Assembly: GCF_000003605.2 (NCBI RefSeq)
Contig: NW_003131857.1
Span: forward strand, 147,706 to 180,072
Origin: Saccoglossus kowalevskii
Lineage: Eukaryota; Hemichordata; Enteropneusta; Harrimaniidae
DNA: 32,367 nucleotides
Direction of reading: 5' to 3'
The translations under genes were made by a program, and so were the position numbers. The stretch's first letter is position 1, and every line of letters starts with the position of its first letter. Below, one piece after another: positions 22,425 through 32,040 of this stretch. Below the pieces are notes generated by a model that searched no databases, was not told where the DNA came from, and saw only the letters and a program-made list of their open reading frames with translations.

Positions 22425-22598
22425 TTAAGGAAATGTCGTAGATTGGTCAGGTATTACGTCATTGGCTTTCGGCATTTCGATCCCATTCACCTCATAGTGA
22501 TTGGTATCCATGGTTACAGGATAGTGTTCATTCTTTGGAAGACATCTCATGACGTAGATAACATTAGCCAGTATTACGCCAAAAATCACAACGCCCCA
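22425..22598 (-). CDS. Gene B exon k: TM12, cytoplasmic tail and stop
   Basis: Acceptor tttttttctttacag. Encodes WGVVIFGVILANVIYVM (TM12), then a polar tail of about 40 residues ending QSTTFP and TAA at 22427-22425. 174 bases including stop, phase 0. Confidence 0.9.
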   Translation of the reverse strand, partial: WGVVIFGVILANVIYVMRCLPKNEHYPVTMDTNHYEVNGIEMPKANDVIPDQSTTFP

Positions 22599-25500
22599 CT
22601 GTAAAGAAAAAAAAGTACATTTTTTTGTTTCGATAAGTCAATAATGTATACCGCGTAATAGTTGATTATGTTCTTCGAGTATGTATTCAAATCTGCCTTA
22701 CCCTCGTTCATAGCTAGTCATACTATGATCACTAATTAAACCTGTCTCACCAATACATATGTGTAGATTCATATCTTACAATGACGCGTCCTGGAATCTT
22801 ACAGGTGGTATATTAAAGGGCAGTAGTCGTGCCAGTGCTTGTACGGCATTTATGTTGATAAACACTGATTTTCCCACAATCCACTGCGCTTTTCTAGTGG
22901 AAATCACATGTATGAGTTTTGATCTTCGGCATTACGTGAACTTATTACCACCGGTGACTCTTCGAAACCTTCCAATTATCAATTGCAAATGAATTATCTA
23001 GTTAAAGCTTGGTAACGTATCAGTGTGTACTCGTTGTTCTGAGCAACATTCAAAGTCGCTATGTTTGCTCATATATGAGATCCATATCTCGCGCATGCGT
23101 GGCGCGACGACCGGCGTTCTTTAACATAATCGTCATTTTATGCGAGCACGCCACCAACGTAATCAGTCGTGGCTTGAGCAGGAGCCACTGCTACACGCCA
23201 CAATTCATGTGCATCATAATCAGTCACAAATGCCGAGCCTTACCTGTAACAAACACATCATCAATGTGTCAAATCCAAGTGTATACCAATCGGCATCGTT
23301 TATTATATTATCAAGCATGAACCAAAGCAGCAATATGGCTGCTTCTACCGGCGCAACAAACCTGTCATAGAACGAGGTCAAGAAAAATGTTTAACAGAGT
23401 ATATAACATGAGACTCGACCACGTTTCAGACTCGTGTATATCAACACTAATCATGAATCAGAGAAAATGACAAACGGAATAGCATTTCTTTTTTTCTATC
23501 ATTTAAATCTGTGGTCTCGAACTAAGGGACGTGTAAGTATACTGCGTGTTTCCCTTCGGGAAAATTATTTATTTTGTTCTCGCTGATTATATCACCCCAA
23601 AAGAAACTCAAAATTAATCAGCAGCTGTCTTTCCGTGTCACGTGATATGTTTGACCAATCACGCCATGGTTACAGTCGCCATATTTATTATTCGTAGCCA
23701 GTTGAAATAAAATCATTAAAATGATCCTCCAATAATACGCGAATATTTCAATTTATTTATATCCAGCAAAATCTTGCCAACAGATGCCGAGTTGCTTGTG
23801 AGGCAAAACAAGCCTGGTACAAAACATGTGCTGAACCAACTTCCGAACGAGGGTATAGGTTGGTGACGTGACCAGACAGCAATTTAAGTCTATTGTGGTT
23901 AATTCACCTCGAAATTCTTCTGTCGTCTTTACAGCAAACTCCACCTGTGCCACGCAGCTAAAACCCGCAAATGGTCGTGTGACTTCACAGTTTGGTCTTG
24001 AGTGAATTGGTGAAATGGCTTGACAATATGTAATATTTAAATTTTTAGAATATAATTGTTTACGTAACATTCCTTGGCGTGATACGTAAAGAATACGTTT
24101 ATAAAAAGAATAATGCAGTTTGAGTTTTAACCTACATGTAAAGCCCAGATTTAGAAAAAAATAATTAACAAAAAAATTAACAAACAAAACACAACCAGGG
24201 CAGCCTGACCGAAAATGACTGGTAACAAGTTTAAAAAGCTGATATTAATTATTGCTATTAGTCCGTCTCCAACGTAGTCTGCATCAATATCGTCTCAGAG
24301 CATACATTGTGCACATTCCGATCAAATTTAGTTATTGTACTAAGATTTTTGCATTAAGCTCATACTCATCTGCTTCGCACATGCATATTGTTCACAGAGG
24401 CAGATTCAGAACCGGAACAGTGTTAATCTCTTATCAACTACTGCATTGTGGGGTATATGTGTATGAGCCAACCTCTGAATTCGAACATAGTTGGAATATT
24501 TTAAAAGTTAGCGCTAGACATTGCAACTTACTTTATGATCCATTCCCACAATTTGGGTAAGTACCAATCAGACGAACTGTATTCGTTGATGAGACGAGCC
24601 CTGAAATCCGAACTATCGTAGCGGATAACTAAATATTGTAAAAACAAGCCAGAGACGATCAGCGCAAAACCCCATACAAAATCCTAGTAGACACAAAAAT
24701 ACACATACATTACATTCATTGGTTACACATAGACCCCCTATGTGGTTGTTATTGAGCAAAGACGACTTGGTGGTTATTTTAAGTTCCAGCAAAATCAAAT
24801 TTGTCCCGGATGTTACGTCATGCAAACCGTTATGCATGGAGGATGTCCGGAAGTGCATTCGCGTCGCCCCACGAACGTAATCCGGGAAGTAGTATGACGT
24901 GATTGTATTGTACCGTTGCTATGTAACTCATGTAAAATGTATTTAATTTATTTTATAGATTTGCCCAGTAAGTTGTCATGTATGAAAAAATAGCTACCTT
25001 TTCCCAAAACTACTTGGCACTGCGAGCAGGGGTGGTAAAAACTATCGAGAGACGTCCCAGTTGTGACGTTACATATCAGTCGAACGTTGGCAGGGGATGC
25101 GAACGCACTCCAGGTTAAAATATTGTTATCGAAAAATAACCCGTATGAAGAAAACATGGGATCTGCATGGGAATACTTAACTAACCAATAAACATAACAT
25201 ATATCAAAAGATCACTGTGATAGCACTGACGCACAATTATTTCAATATTTTCAAAAAAATTGTAATCGAGATTGTATTCGAGACCTGTATCAATCCAATA
25301 GTATGTACACCTAACCAAAATGAACTAAGAAATCCATAACAATATGAAAAATGTGCATCAATATTTTAAAAATATTGCGTTCAATGGGCAAAATCAAGTT
25401 GAAAACAACTCAATATATTTCTAACGGGCGAGGTGATTCAACGCTTAATAACGCGTTGTCACTCATTGATAAACAGCGCATGCGTGTTTGACAAGGTTGC

Positions 25501-28500
25501 ACATAAGTTCATTAAGCGAAAAAGTTGTTAGATCACACCGCAAATCACAATTCAATATGTATAATAACCCGTGAAACACAAGTTAACAATCTGATTAAAT
25601 CTGATGTGATGTACGGCGTGTATTTTTTCAATTCATTTATATTTTTTTATTAGTACTATATTTTTTGTATGAATTTAACTATTGCCAAATACATATCCAT
25701 GTTGCTTTCGCGATTACAAAAACCTTATAAAATAATTAATAAAATAAAATAAAATAAAATAAAGTATGTGAAAAATAGATTAATTAAATACAAAATAAAA
25801 AAATAATTTAAAAATGAACCCAAACTTTTCTAAATCCGATTTACAAATACACAGTGTTATTTTATATTGTTCCATGGAACAAATTTACAAAATTATTCAA
25901 TGTCTTACCTGACTTGCTAAGAAAGATAAATTGAGTGCGGACGGCAGACCAATTAGAAATACGACGGCACTGCATATAAGGACAGCTACTTTTCTTCGAA
26001 CTACACGATTTAATAAAAACGAGCGTATTTGTATTATTATCTCCAGAGGGATATTTCACAACGCACTTATTGGTCTTTTTACAATAATTAGGTCATGTAT
26101 AGTATCGTCAATTAATACACAACATCTTTTTTTTTCAGAAACTTAATATACTTTTGAAAATGTATGTTTCCCTTGAAGGTGATTGTATAAACCACGTGCA
26201 CCGAGTATAGATTTTATATAACGCCTAGTTGTTGCAGTTAAACGGTTGACTCGAACCTGTGAAGTCGTGTTGTGTACATTTGGGCAATTTAAACCGCAAA
26301 ATGTTTCCACAATTCTACTGCATACTCATCTAAGTATTGGCCGCCCTTATGCGCACGCCGCGGCCGGGCTACTCATCGCTCGATACGTCGACTCGAGGGC
26401 AATGATCACCTCACAGTCACATGCGCGGTGCATAAACTGGGGTATTCTCACCGTATCCCCGATCATATCGACACCAATTACTATTATTTCATATATGATT
26501 TAGTAATGCATAATTCAAATTTAAGTCTATTGTGGTTAATTCACCTCCCAAATCTTCTGTCGTCTTGACGGCAAACTCCATTTGTGCCACGACTGAACTT
26601 AGGCCTGCAAATAGTATGGCCAGGAAGAAGGCGATGGCTAACACTCTCCCGATTGTCGCAGTGGAATACAGCAAGGGCATCCTGTAAACACGATACTATG
26701 AAATGATTAAGGACACTGCATTGTTTACATATTTAGAATATTATCTAAAGTAAGTATTGACATTGGAACTATGAAATTCTCTTTTGTGAGAAAACCTGAA
26801 AACAATTGATTTTTGACAATAAAATTCTGAAATTTATAGTGAAAAGTATTCCATGTGCAAAACAATGCTAATTTTCATAATTGCAGATTAAACGAGAATA
26901 TTGAAGAAAACAATTAATTCGCTACATTTTCAATATTTTTGCATTTTACTTGTCTTGAATTAAGAGTGAAAGAAGCTAAATAGTTACAAACTATGTAGTG
27001 TGTTCAATAACTCATGTATAAACAATAACTTTAGTATATTTTATTTTAGGCCACACTGATTTAATTGTATGGATGACATCCTCTGAAGACCCCAAAACTA
27101 ATGCGAGAGGGCGAAAAAAAAAATCTTGCCAAAAAAAAAAATGCTGCTAAAACCACAGGACTACGGAGCTGTTATTACGAATTGAACCACAGTGTATCAA
27201 AAAAACAACAACAAGTCTTTATTTGTAGGAGGCACATGTTGATGTACACATCTCGTACTATATTACTGTCACAGGTATCATCACCTTTGATTTTGAAAAG
27301 GCAAGAGGATAAGGCAGGTGTTAGCTTTGCCAAAGGCATACACATCAACTCAATAATAAAGAAAAACTTACTGTGTTGTATTGAAAACAAAAAAATAATT
27401 AAAAATGAACAATATGTTTGTCAACAGCAACCTGGAAATTAACTTCTTTTTACATTCAAACTACAGATTTTAAAGTGACACTTCAGATAGACTAAGTGTA
27501 GACACCAAATGCTCTAGAACTACTTCAACTATGTAACAAGAGGCTCGATATTGAAAAAAAAAAAAAAAAAAAAAAAAAAAACACCAACAGAATCAAACAT
27601 TATGTACATGTATCTTGATGAAAATGCATCATATGATCAAAATATTACTGACTGTGTGTGCAAGCAAATTATTCGAATCAAGAAATGAAAAAAAAATAAT
27701 AAGAAACTTTTCTTTTCCCCGAAAGGGGACTTCGGCCGAGGAGCTTCCGCTGCTTTCGTTGCAGTTTTGTCGACTTCAATGCGGACAAAGCAACCGAACT
27801 GACTTGTCGCCTGACCAACTTTTAGGCCACCATACACCTCCATTTCTCTCCCATTTCTCTCATCGTTGCAGAAGAAACACGGGACAGCCACTCTGGACAG
27901 TATGTCCTTAAAGTTGTCTGGGCGAAACTCGCTTGCCGCTACCGATCTATCTCGTATTGCTGTGTAAACGTCACATCTCCTTGGCCAACGTCAGTTGCGT
28001 ACCAGTCTACAACAATCCCTCCGTTTTACCCCTTAACTTTTATGCTCACATATTTTGGTGGTGTGGTCGCCATGTTGGATCATTTATGACAAAATTGGCA
28101 TGTTTTGTGACAATCTCCTTCCCATAGGTCTTTGCGCTTTACGTAACGCGCATCTAACTGTGCGGAGTTTGGTTTTGAGGTAATCCAAAACGAGTTTTAC
28201 GACAAGTCGGCGCTTTGCGACAATATGAGTCGGCAAGTTCCGCACAGAAAACCGATCTGTGGAGACTCGTCGTCAAAGATTTTTTTTTTTTTTTTTTTGA
28301 GAACAGGCGAAAACTAATGCGCGCGCGGATGTCATCCATAAAATTAAGTCGGTGTGGCCTTACTTGGTAAAAAAATACTGTATTTTTTGCATAAAAATGA
28401 AAATAAATGGAAAGTCTTTATCGCAGTGTTGGCTATAGGTGTATGAAATATACGACAGAGTTTAACTCACCATATAAAAGTGAGACCGGTGTTACCTGGT

Positions 28501-31500
28501 CCGTTGGTTTGTAGAAGCGTCAATATCTCCGTCAAGTTCTTACCTTGACTAATTTCTATACCAAAAACTGTTGCAAATATTGTCATCCCGTTCAAAAGAC
28601 TGAAACAGAAGTACTTTTATCAGAGAGCATGTAGATAATGTCAAATGTCAAGTGTTTAGTACACATTGTTAGATACTAGAAAAAAAGATGTTGGCGTCAC
28701 CGTAGAGGGAAATATTTGATTGACAAAGAATATATCATCCGCGCCCTCAGTGAGTTCAATCATACACGTGTAAATACTTCAGGTTTACAGTAACGTTTTT
28801 CCGACAGAGTTGGCGCCAGCTGTTTACAAACCTTATTATATTATTACTTATAGGAACAAGTGTTCCTATTCTGACGATGCCGTTGTCGGCGGTCATAAAG
28901 GCGCTGTAAGATATAAAAAGTCCGTTTCCAGCTCCAGTATCAAATGCTGACTGACTAGCAGCGTCTACCCATGTTTTAGGTGACAACAGTAGATCTGATA
29001 ACGAATAATAACAATGATTAAGTATATGTACTTACGTAATTAAGTACAACATGTGTAAAAGCATAATTCACGCCCTCTAGCGACAAAAAGCTCGCGCCCT
29101 CTAGCAACGAAGCACTCACGCCCTCTAACGACTAAATGCAAATAGCATTCATATAAATATATATAATGCTACATACCCCAAGTAGGAGAAAACATGAACT
29201 TCAATCCATAAACAGCGTTATCAAGCGTCATTGCCCAGATAAACGTAAACAACAATAAGACGAGTAACGTCGGCACAAGTATGGAGTTGACGATTTCAAT
29301 TCCCCTTACGGAGGTTAGAATAGAGAGGGCACCGAGTGTAACAATCAATGCGTTGCAAACCAGAGGCCAGTAGCTTTCCTGTAAAACAAACAGACGATAT
29401 TTATGGTCCACGACAACTAAAAGGCAATTCAAAATTTCGTGTGAAAATTAAATGTTGGTGGTATGATATAGAGCGCCCTCATCGGGGACTGATTGATTTG
29501 TCGTTACTGCCGGTAAAGGGCGCAATTCATGAAGATTGCACTGTCCTACTTACTGCTGTAAAATTATAGAATATAGCCTCACTTTCAGTGAGATTTTCTG
29601 GCAAAGGGTAAATCATGAAATATACTGCGTAATAGAAGCACCATCCAACAAGCACCGCATAATAAGCACTGAAATTTAAAACATATATATTAATCACTTA
29701 AAGTTCAACACTATTTCAAATGCGTTGCCAGCAAGCAGGTATAGTTGCACGATTAGGAGACGTATGTAGCCGAGTTCTGCGGCATTCTGTTATTTGTATC
29801 GGGTGTGCTCTTGACCAGAATTATAAAAATTATGAATAAACTGGAGGGTCGCCACCTACGCACGTGCGTGGGAATTGTGTCCCTAGCGACGATAACAACA
29901 CACGCTACAAACGCAAAGGCCCATGGGTAGACGCTTGTTTGTAAACAGTGACATGTTATGGCCATCTGACGCATGCGCAGGTGACGACTCCCCCGCTTTA
30001 AATTGGGAATCAGCAGGTACAAGGGATTGCACACGAAAACATGATATTACACATAACTCGAACTTTAAATGACGATGCCCTACATCGTGGCGGTACTCCC
30101 ATGGTGCAACTCGCGTATTAATGTTGGGTTGTGAAATAATTCTGCACTGTTAGGACCGCTAATCTCATTGTTCAAGTAAGAGAAATGCACCATGGGAGTT
30201 CCGCAATGCGCAACAACGTAAATTTGAAATATGTACAGATTTACACGAATTTACTATATTATCCCAGTGTATTAATTTTCATCACCTATCCATCCCTGCC
30301 ATCCATTTAACTGTGCTTATCCGTGATGAAAACACGTATCGTGACATCACTCACTAAAAAAGTAACCGTGATATATGTATACGACATCTCCTTTAGAGAA
30401 TGTGAATATGCATAACAAAACTGCGTTCCATTCCACGCACATAAATATGAATTGTGATGTCCTAAGTAATTACAGAAATTTAAACGGATCGTGGAAAGCT
30501 ATAACGCAGATATGGTGACGCTTTTCTCAGAATTTATGGGCGTGATCACTATGTCTTGCGCCCTCGTCGTCGGCTCCAAGTTCTCGGCTGTCTGTAGCCG
30601 TCGCCGAGGGCATAATTCATGCCACCCACTTCCCTCGCCGTACTAGAGGAGGGATTTTGTGACTTACCTAATGAGTGTAGCAGTTGTAATAATCCATCCC
30701 CCGCACCACATGTTTTTCGAACCAATGAGAAATTTGTAAGACCTGATTACAGACAGCTTACAATACCTTCCGACGGCGTATTCAATGAATAGTATTGGGA
30801 TGGACCAGAGGAAGAGAAACAGAACCCACACCAGTAGAAATTGCAGGGCACCTAAAGATGAAAAAAAGTTTTACTGGGCTTATTGAAATGTAATACGTTG
30901 AAAACATAACGTAACAGTGAGTAGTTTTTGACCCAGTCTACATATATTTATATATATATAACGACTGCTCGGGACACTCCGAGAGTGCCCGTCGCGAGGA
31001 CACGACACGACACGTTGCCATTGTAATATTAACAAAACAGCTCTATAAAACTACAAGACACGGCGTGTGAAATGTAAATGAGTACACAATTAAAAAAACC
31101 TGCATCTATTTTAGTAAATATTGATATCACCATAGTTACCTGTTTCACCGCTATTGTTGGCCAACACACGTGGAAATCTCCACAAATTCCCCGTACCCAC
31201 CATACATCCCATACAACTGAGCACCATTCCAATACGGCTGTGGAACTTCCCGCGACTGGGCTGTTCATTGTCCGAATGTCCCTGTTGTTAGAAGATAAAT
31301 CAAGAGCAATTTTTAATATCGTTGTTACGGAGTGTACTGTGATTTTACGTACCAAATACACAACTGCATCGAATAGTGGGGCATTAAAATGGATTACACA
31401 GCGCTGGTACATTTTAAAACAATTTCCCAATAAAATCCAAATGTTGTGATATTCATGACAAGTAAAGTTTGCACAAACATATACATCTAGCAATGATCCC

Positions 31501-32040
31501 CATATAAATAATACAAAATTCAAGATATTAGCATCAGTAGTCACAAATAACATTCTGGCGCTAAAACATTTTTTTTTTGAAATATTCAGACGTTTATAAA
31601 CTATAACATTAATTTTAATTACTTCGATTCTATTGTTTCAATTAGACGGATATGTCAATTCTTATATATTTGCCAAGATCAACAAGGCATGACAGGTGTT
31701 TTACAAATTGGTACAGTCTCAAAATCAGCTACTGCGACCAAGCTGAAACTTTTTTGTCAGTCGCCGCGGATCTGGACAGATTAAGAACCACAAGCGGAAT
31801 TGAGATGTTTTGCACATGAATACATCATCAATCTCTGGAACTTTCCCGTAGGTGTATACATGAAGGTAAAAAGAACTTTTCAAAAGAAGATGAAAAATGC
31901 TGTTCTGATGACTTGGAGTCAGCTGAGCAGATGTTTACATTGAGACTAGTGGAAGACTCTGGTTGATGCCTCACGTACGAATCCTCAGAATTGGCACTGA
32001 AAGGACGATGGACATATGCTATGTTGTAAGTCTTTCTCAT
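22425..32040 (-). CDS. Gene B: NSS/SLC6-type sodium-coupled transporter, apparently complete multi-exon gene
   Basis: Predicted plasma-membrane LeuT-fold symporter that would couple Na+ entry to uptake of an amino acid or related small molecule; the substrate is unknown. Exons (minus strand): 32040-31975 (candidate start), 31281-31140, 30851-30668, 29668-29554, 29378-29177, 28994-28832, 28599-28471, 26681-26545, 26000-25909, 24683-24532, 23361-23244, 22598-22425. Every junction has AG/GT borders and the phases join without a break: 1674 bases, 557 residues plus TAA, close to normal NSS length. About 12 membrane segments are visible. Family marks are GNLWRFP in TM1, SIPILFIEY then GRY in TM2, YYAV in TM3, FDTGAG in TM6, NTGLTFIW in the EL4 region and AGLSS in TM8. 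Sequence style is of the prokaryote-like NSS group rather than the monoamine/GABA SLC6 group. It lies in tandem upstream of paralogue gene A. The odd point is Asn in TM6 where gene A has Trp. Only the first exon is doubtful. Confidence 0.9.
22813..22920 (-). mobile_element. TTAA-ended MITE, family 2 copy in gene B intron j-k
   Basis: Reverse-strand copy of 13464-13572 (TTAAAGGGCAGTAGTCGTGC at the 22813 end; cacatgtatgag near the other). Confidence 0.65.
23090..23133 (+). repeat. Terminal fragment related to family 2 MITE
   Basis: cgcgcatgcgtggcgcgacg then accggcgttctTTAA matches only the last 40 or so bases of 13464-13572. In gene B intron j-k. Confidence 0.5.
23244..23361 (-). CDS. Gene B exon j: TM11
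   Basis: Acceptor gttctatgacag, donor TTACAG|GTAAGG. Encodes FVAPVEAAILLLWFMLDNII, then a short outer loop and LMMCLLQ. 118 bases, phase 2 to 0. Confidence 0.9.
23880..23978 (-). pseudogene. Partial duplicate of gene B exon g in a later intron
   Basis: Minus strand reads FAGFSCVAQVEFAVKTTEEF then R and the donor G|GTGAATTAACC, against FAGLSSVVAQMEFAVKTTED and the same donor in exon g. The copy spans the 3' two-thirds of the exon plus 25 bases of intron (caatagacttaaatt shared). It has one codon deleted, stays in frame, and lies in intron i-j (24531-23362). The first part of TM8 and the original acceptor are missing, so it should be inert. Confidence 0.8.
24532..24683 (-). CDS. Gene B exon i: TM10
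   Basis: Acceptor gtgtctactag, donor ATAAA|GTAAGT. Encodes DFVWGFALIVSGLFLQYLVI, then a hydrophilic loop with RARLINEY and a helix start LPKLWEWIIK. 152 bases, phase 0 to 2. The WGFALI-SG pattern is typical of the C-terminal part of prokaryote-like NSS proteins. Confidence 0.92.
24684..25908. other. Gene B intron h-i
   Basis: 1225 bases, AT-rich, with an (AAAAT)n tract at 25734-25763. No further coding signal. Confidence 0.6.
25734..25763. repeat. (AAAAT)n microsatellite
   Basis: About six pentanucleotide units in gene B intron h-i. Confidence 0.9.
25909..26000 (-). CDS. Gene B exon h: TM9
   Basis: Acceptor aaatcgtgtag, donor CAG|GTAAGA. The phase-1 join makes EDLG-VRRKVAVLICSAVVFLI, then GLPSALNLSFLASQ. 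An earlier AG (after ctctggag) would enter a frame that does not give NSS sequence. 92 bases, phase 1 to 0. Confidence 0.9.
26545..26681 (-). CDS. Gene B exon g: TM8 with Na2 site
   Basis: Acceptor tcgtgtttacag, donor GGAG|GTGAAT. Encodes MPLLYSTATIGRVL, AIAFFLAILFAGLSSVVAQ (TM8) and FAVKTTEDLG. Ala, Ser and Ser of AGLSS fit the LeuT Na2 ligands Ala351, Thr354 and Ser355. 137 bases, phase 2 to 1. A diverged partial copy lies at 23882-23976. Confidence 0.94.
27049..28359. mobile_element. 1311-bp DNA transposon with 33-bp TIRs and TTA target duplication
   Basis: The left end ggccacactgatttaattgt (27049 on) and the right end read in reverse, ggccacaccgacttaatttt (28359 down), both continue atggatgacatcc: 30 of 33 bases agree. 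TTA flanks both sides (27046-27048 and 28360-28362). A 3-bp TTA duplication with GG-starting TIRs fits PIF/Harbinger from established knowledge; an ISL2EU-like element is an alternative. It sits in gene B intron f-g and explains its size (1789 bases, about 475 without it). Long A (27554-27581) and T (28280-28298) runs lie inside. Only a decayed ORF is present, so it is non-autonomous. Confidence 0.85.
27690..28073 (-). pseudogene. Decayed ORF inside the TIR element
   Basis: Minus strand ATG at 28073 (aacATGG context) reads MATTPPKYVSIKVKG, stop, NGGIVVDWYATDVGQGDVTF, stop. After a frameshift it reads FRPDNFKDILSRVAVPCFFC and REMEVYGGLKVGQATSQFG to a basic Lys/Pro end. Composition looks coding, but there are two stops and a shift. 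No domain recognised; presumably the remnant of an element protein or a captured gene. Confidence 0.4.
28471..28599 (-). CDS. Gene B exon f: TM7 and EL4
   Basis: Acceptor ttctgtttcag, donor ATATG|GTGAGT. Encodes SLLNGMTIFATVFGIEI (TM7), a KNLTEIL stretch and GPGNTGLTFIW, a conserved NSS outer-loop motif. 129 bases, phase 2 to 2. The next intron holds the 1311-bp transposon. Confidence 0.92.
28832..28994 (-). CDS. Gene B exon e: TM6 with substrate-site motif
   Basis: Acceptor attcgttatcag, donor ATAAG|GTTTGT (weaker than the others). Encodes DLLLSPKTWVDAASQ, SAFDTGAGNGLFISYSAF and a tail VPISNNIIR. FDTGAGWG is my recollection of the usual motif in this NSS branch; here Trp is Asn. 163 bases, phase 1 to 2. 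Confidence 0.93.
29068..29139. repeat. Three 24-bp tandem units
   Basis: tcacgccctctagcgac..., tcgcgccctctagcaac..., tcacgccctctaacgac...; in gene B intron d-e (182 bases). Confidence 0.88.
29177..29378 (-). CDS. Gene B exon d: TM4 and TM5
   Basis: Acceptor gttttacag, donor TGGG|GTATGT. Encodes ESYWPLVCNALIVTLG (TM4), an IEIVNS linker, then VPTLLVLLLFTFIWAMTL (TM5) and FSPTWG. 202 bases, phase 0 to 1. By hand count 37 of 68 residues match gene A exon d. A three-unit 24-bp repeat lies 38 bases into the following intron. Confidence 0.94.
29554..29668 (-). CDS. Gene B exon c: TM3
   Basis: Acceptor tttaaatttcag, donor GCA|GTAAGT. Encodes AYYAVLVGWCFYYAVYF followed by an outer loop with an N-glycosylation-like NLT. 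The second Tyr aligns with LeuT Tyr108, a substrate and gate residue. 115 bases, phase 2 to 0. Confidence 0.92.
29706..30001 (-). repeat. About 300-bp dispersed repeat, second copy
   Basis: Reverse-strand match to 794-1110, including the 130 or so bases beyond the MITE (aattctggtcaagagcacac; aaatagtgttgaa). The second copy is in the paralogous gene but in a different intron, so it is dispersal rather than inheritance from the gene duplication. Confidence 0.68.
29845..30001 (-). mobile_element. TTAA-ended MITE, family 1 copy 3
   Basis: Reads on the minus strand: TTAAAGCGGGGGAGTCGTCA at the 30001 end, interior gcctttgcgtttgtagcg, and a decayed far end (left TTAA now ATAA). It lies in gene B intron b-c. 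It belongs to a longer unit 29706-30001 shared with 794-1110. Confidence 0.72.
30090..30204. mobile_element. Inverted-repeat MITE-like element
   Basis: gcggtactcccatggtgca (30090-30108) pairs with tgcaccatgggagttccgc (30186-30204), 18 of 19 bases. It is in gene B intron b-c, next to the family 1 MITE copy. Confidence 0.65.
30668..30851 (-). CDS. Gene B exon b: TM1b to start of TM3
   Basis: Acceptor tttcatctttag, donor AG|GTAAGT. Encodes GALQFLLVWVLFLFLWSIP, an ILFIEYAVGRY segment (TM2, strongly conserved in NSS) and a GGWI... helix entering TM3. 184 bases, phase 1 to phase 2, identical to gene A exon b. Confidence 0.94.
31140..31281 (-). CDS. Gene B exon a: N-terminal tail and TM1
   Basis: Acceptor tcttctaacaacag, then 47 codons plus one base, donor ACAG|GTAAC. 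Encodes GHSDNEQPSRGKF, then TM1 with RIGMVLSCMGCMVG and the hallmark GTGNLWRFP. The Asn and Arg match LeuT Asn27 (Na1) and Arg30 (outer gate) in an alignment by eye. Starts in phase 0 and ends in phase 1, like gene A exon a. Confidence 0.93.
31975..32040 (-). CDS. Gene B candidate exon 1 (start codon)
   Basis: ATG at 32040 opens 22 codons (MRKTYNIAYV... ending NSEDSY) that stop exactly at TAC|GTGAGG, a good donor in phase 0. The next exon needs a phase-0 partner, so the fit is exact. No homology supports it, since NSS N termini are not conserved; another upstream exon outside the window is possible. Confidence 0.35.

Noticed and set aside
26000-26059. Upstream extension of gene B exon h to the AG at 26046
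   Set aside because: Would enter a frame without NSS sequence; the AG at 26001-26002 gives an exact phase-1 join and GVRRKVA.
31029-31553. 174-residue minus-strand ORF over gene B exon a
   Set aside because: Different frame from the GNLWRFP frame; long only by chance.
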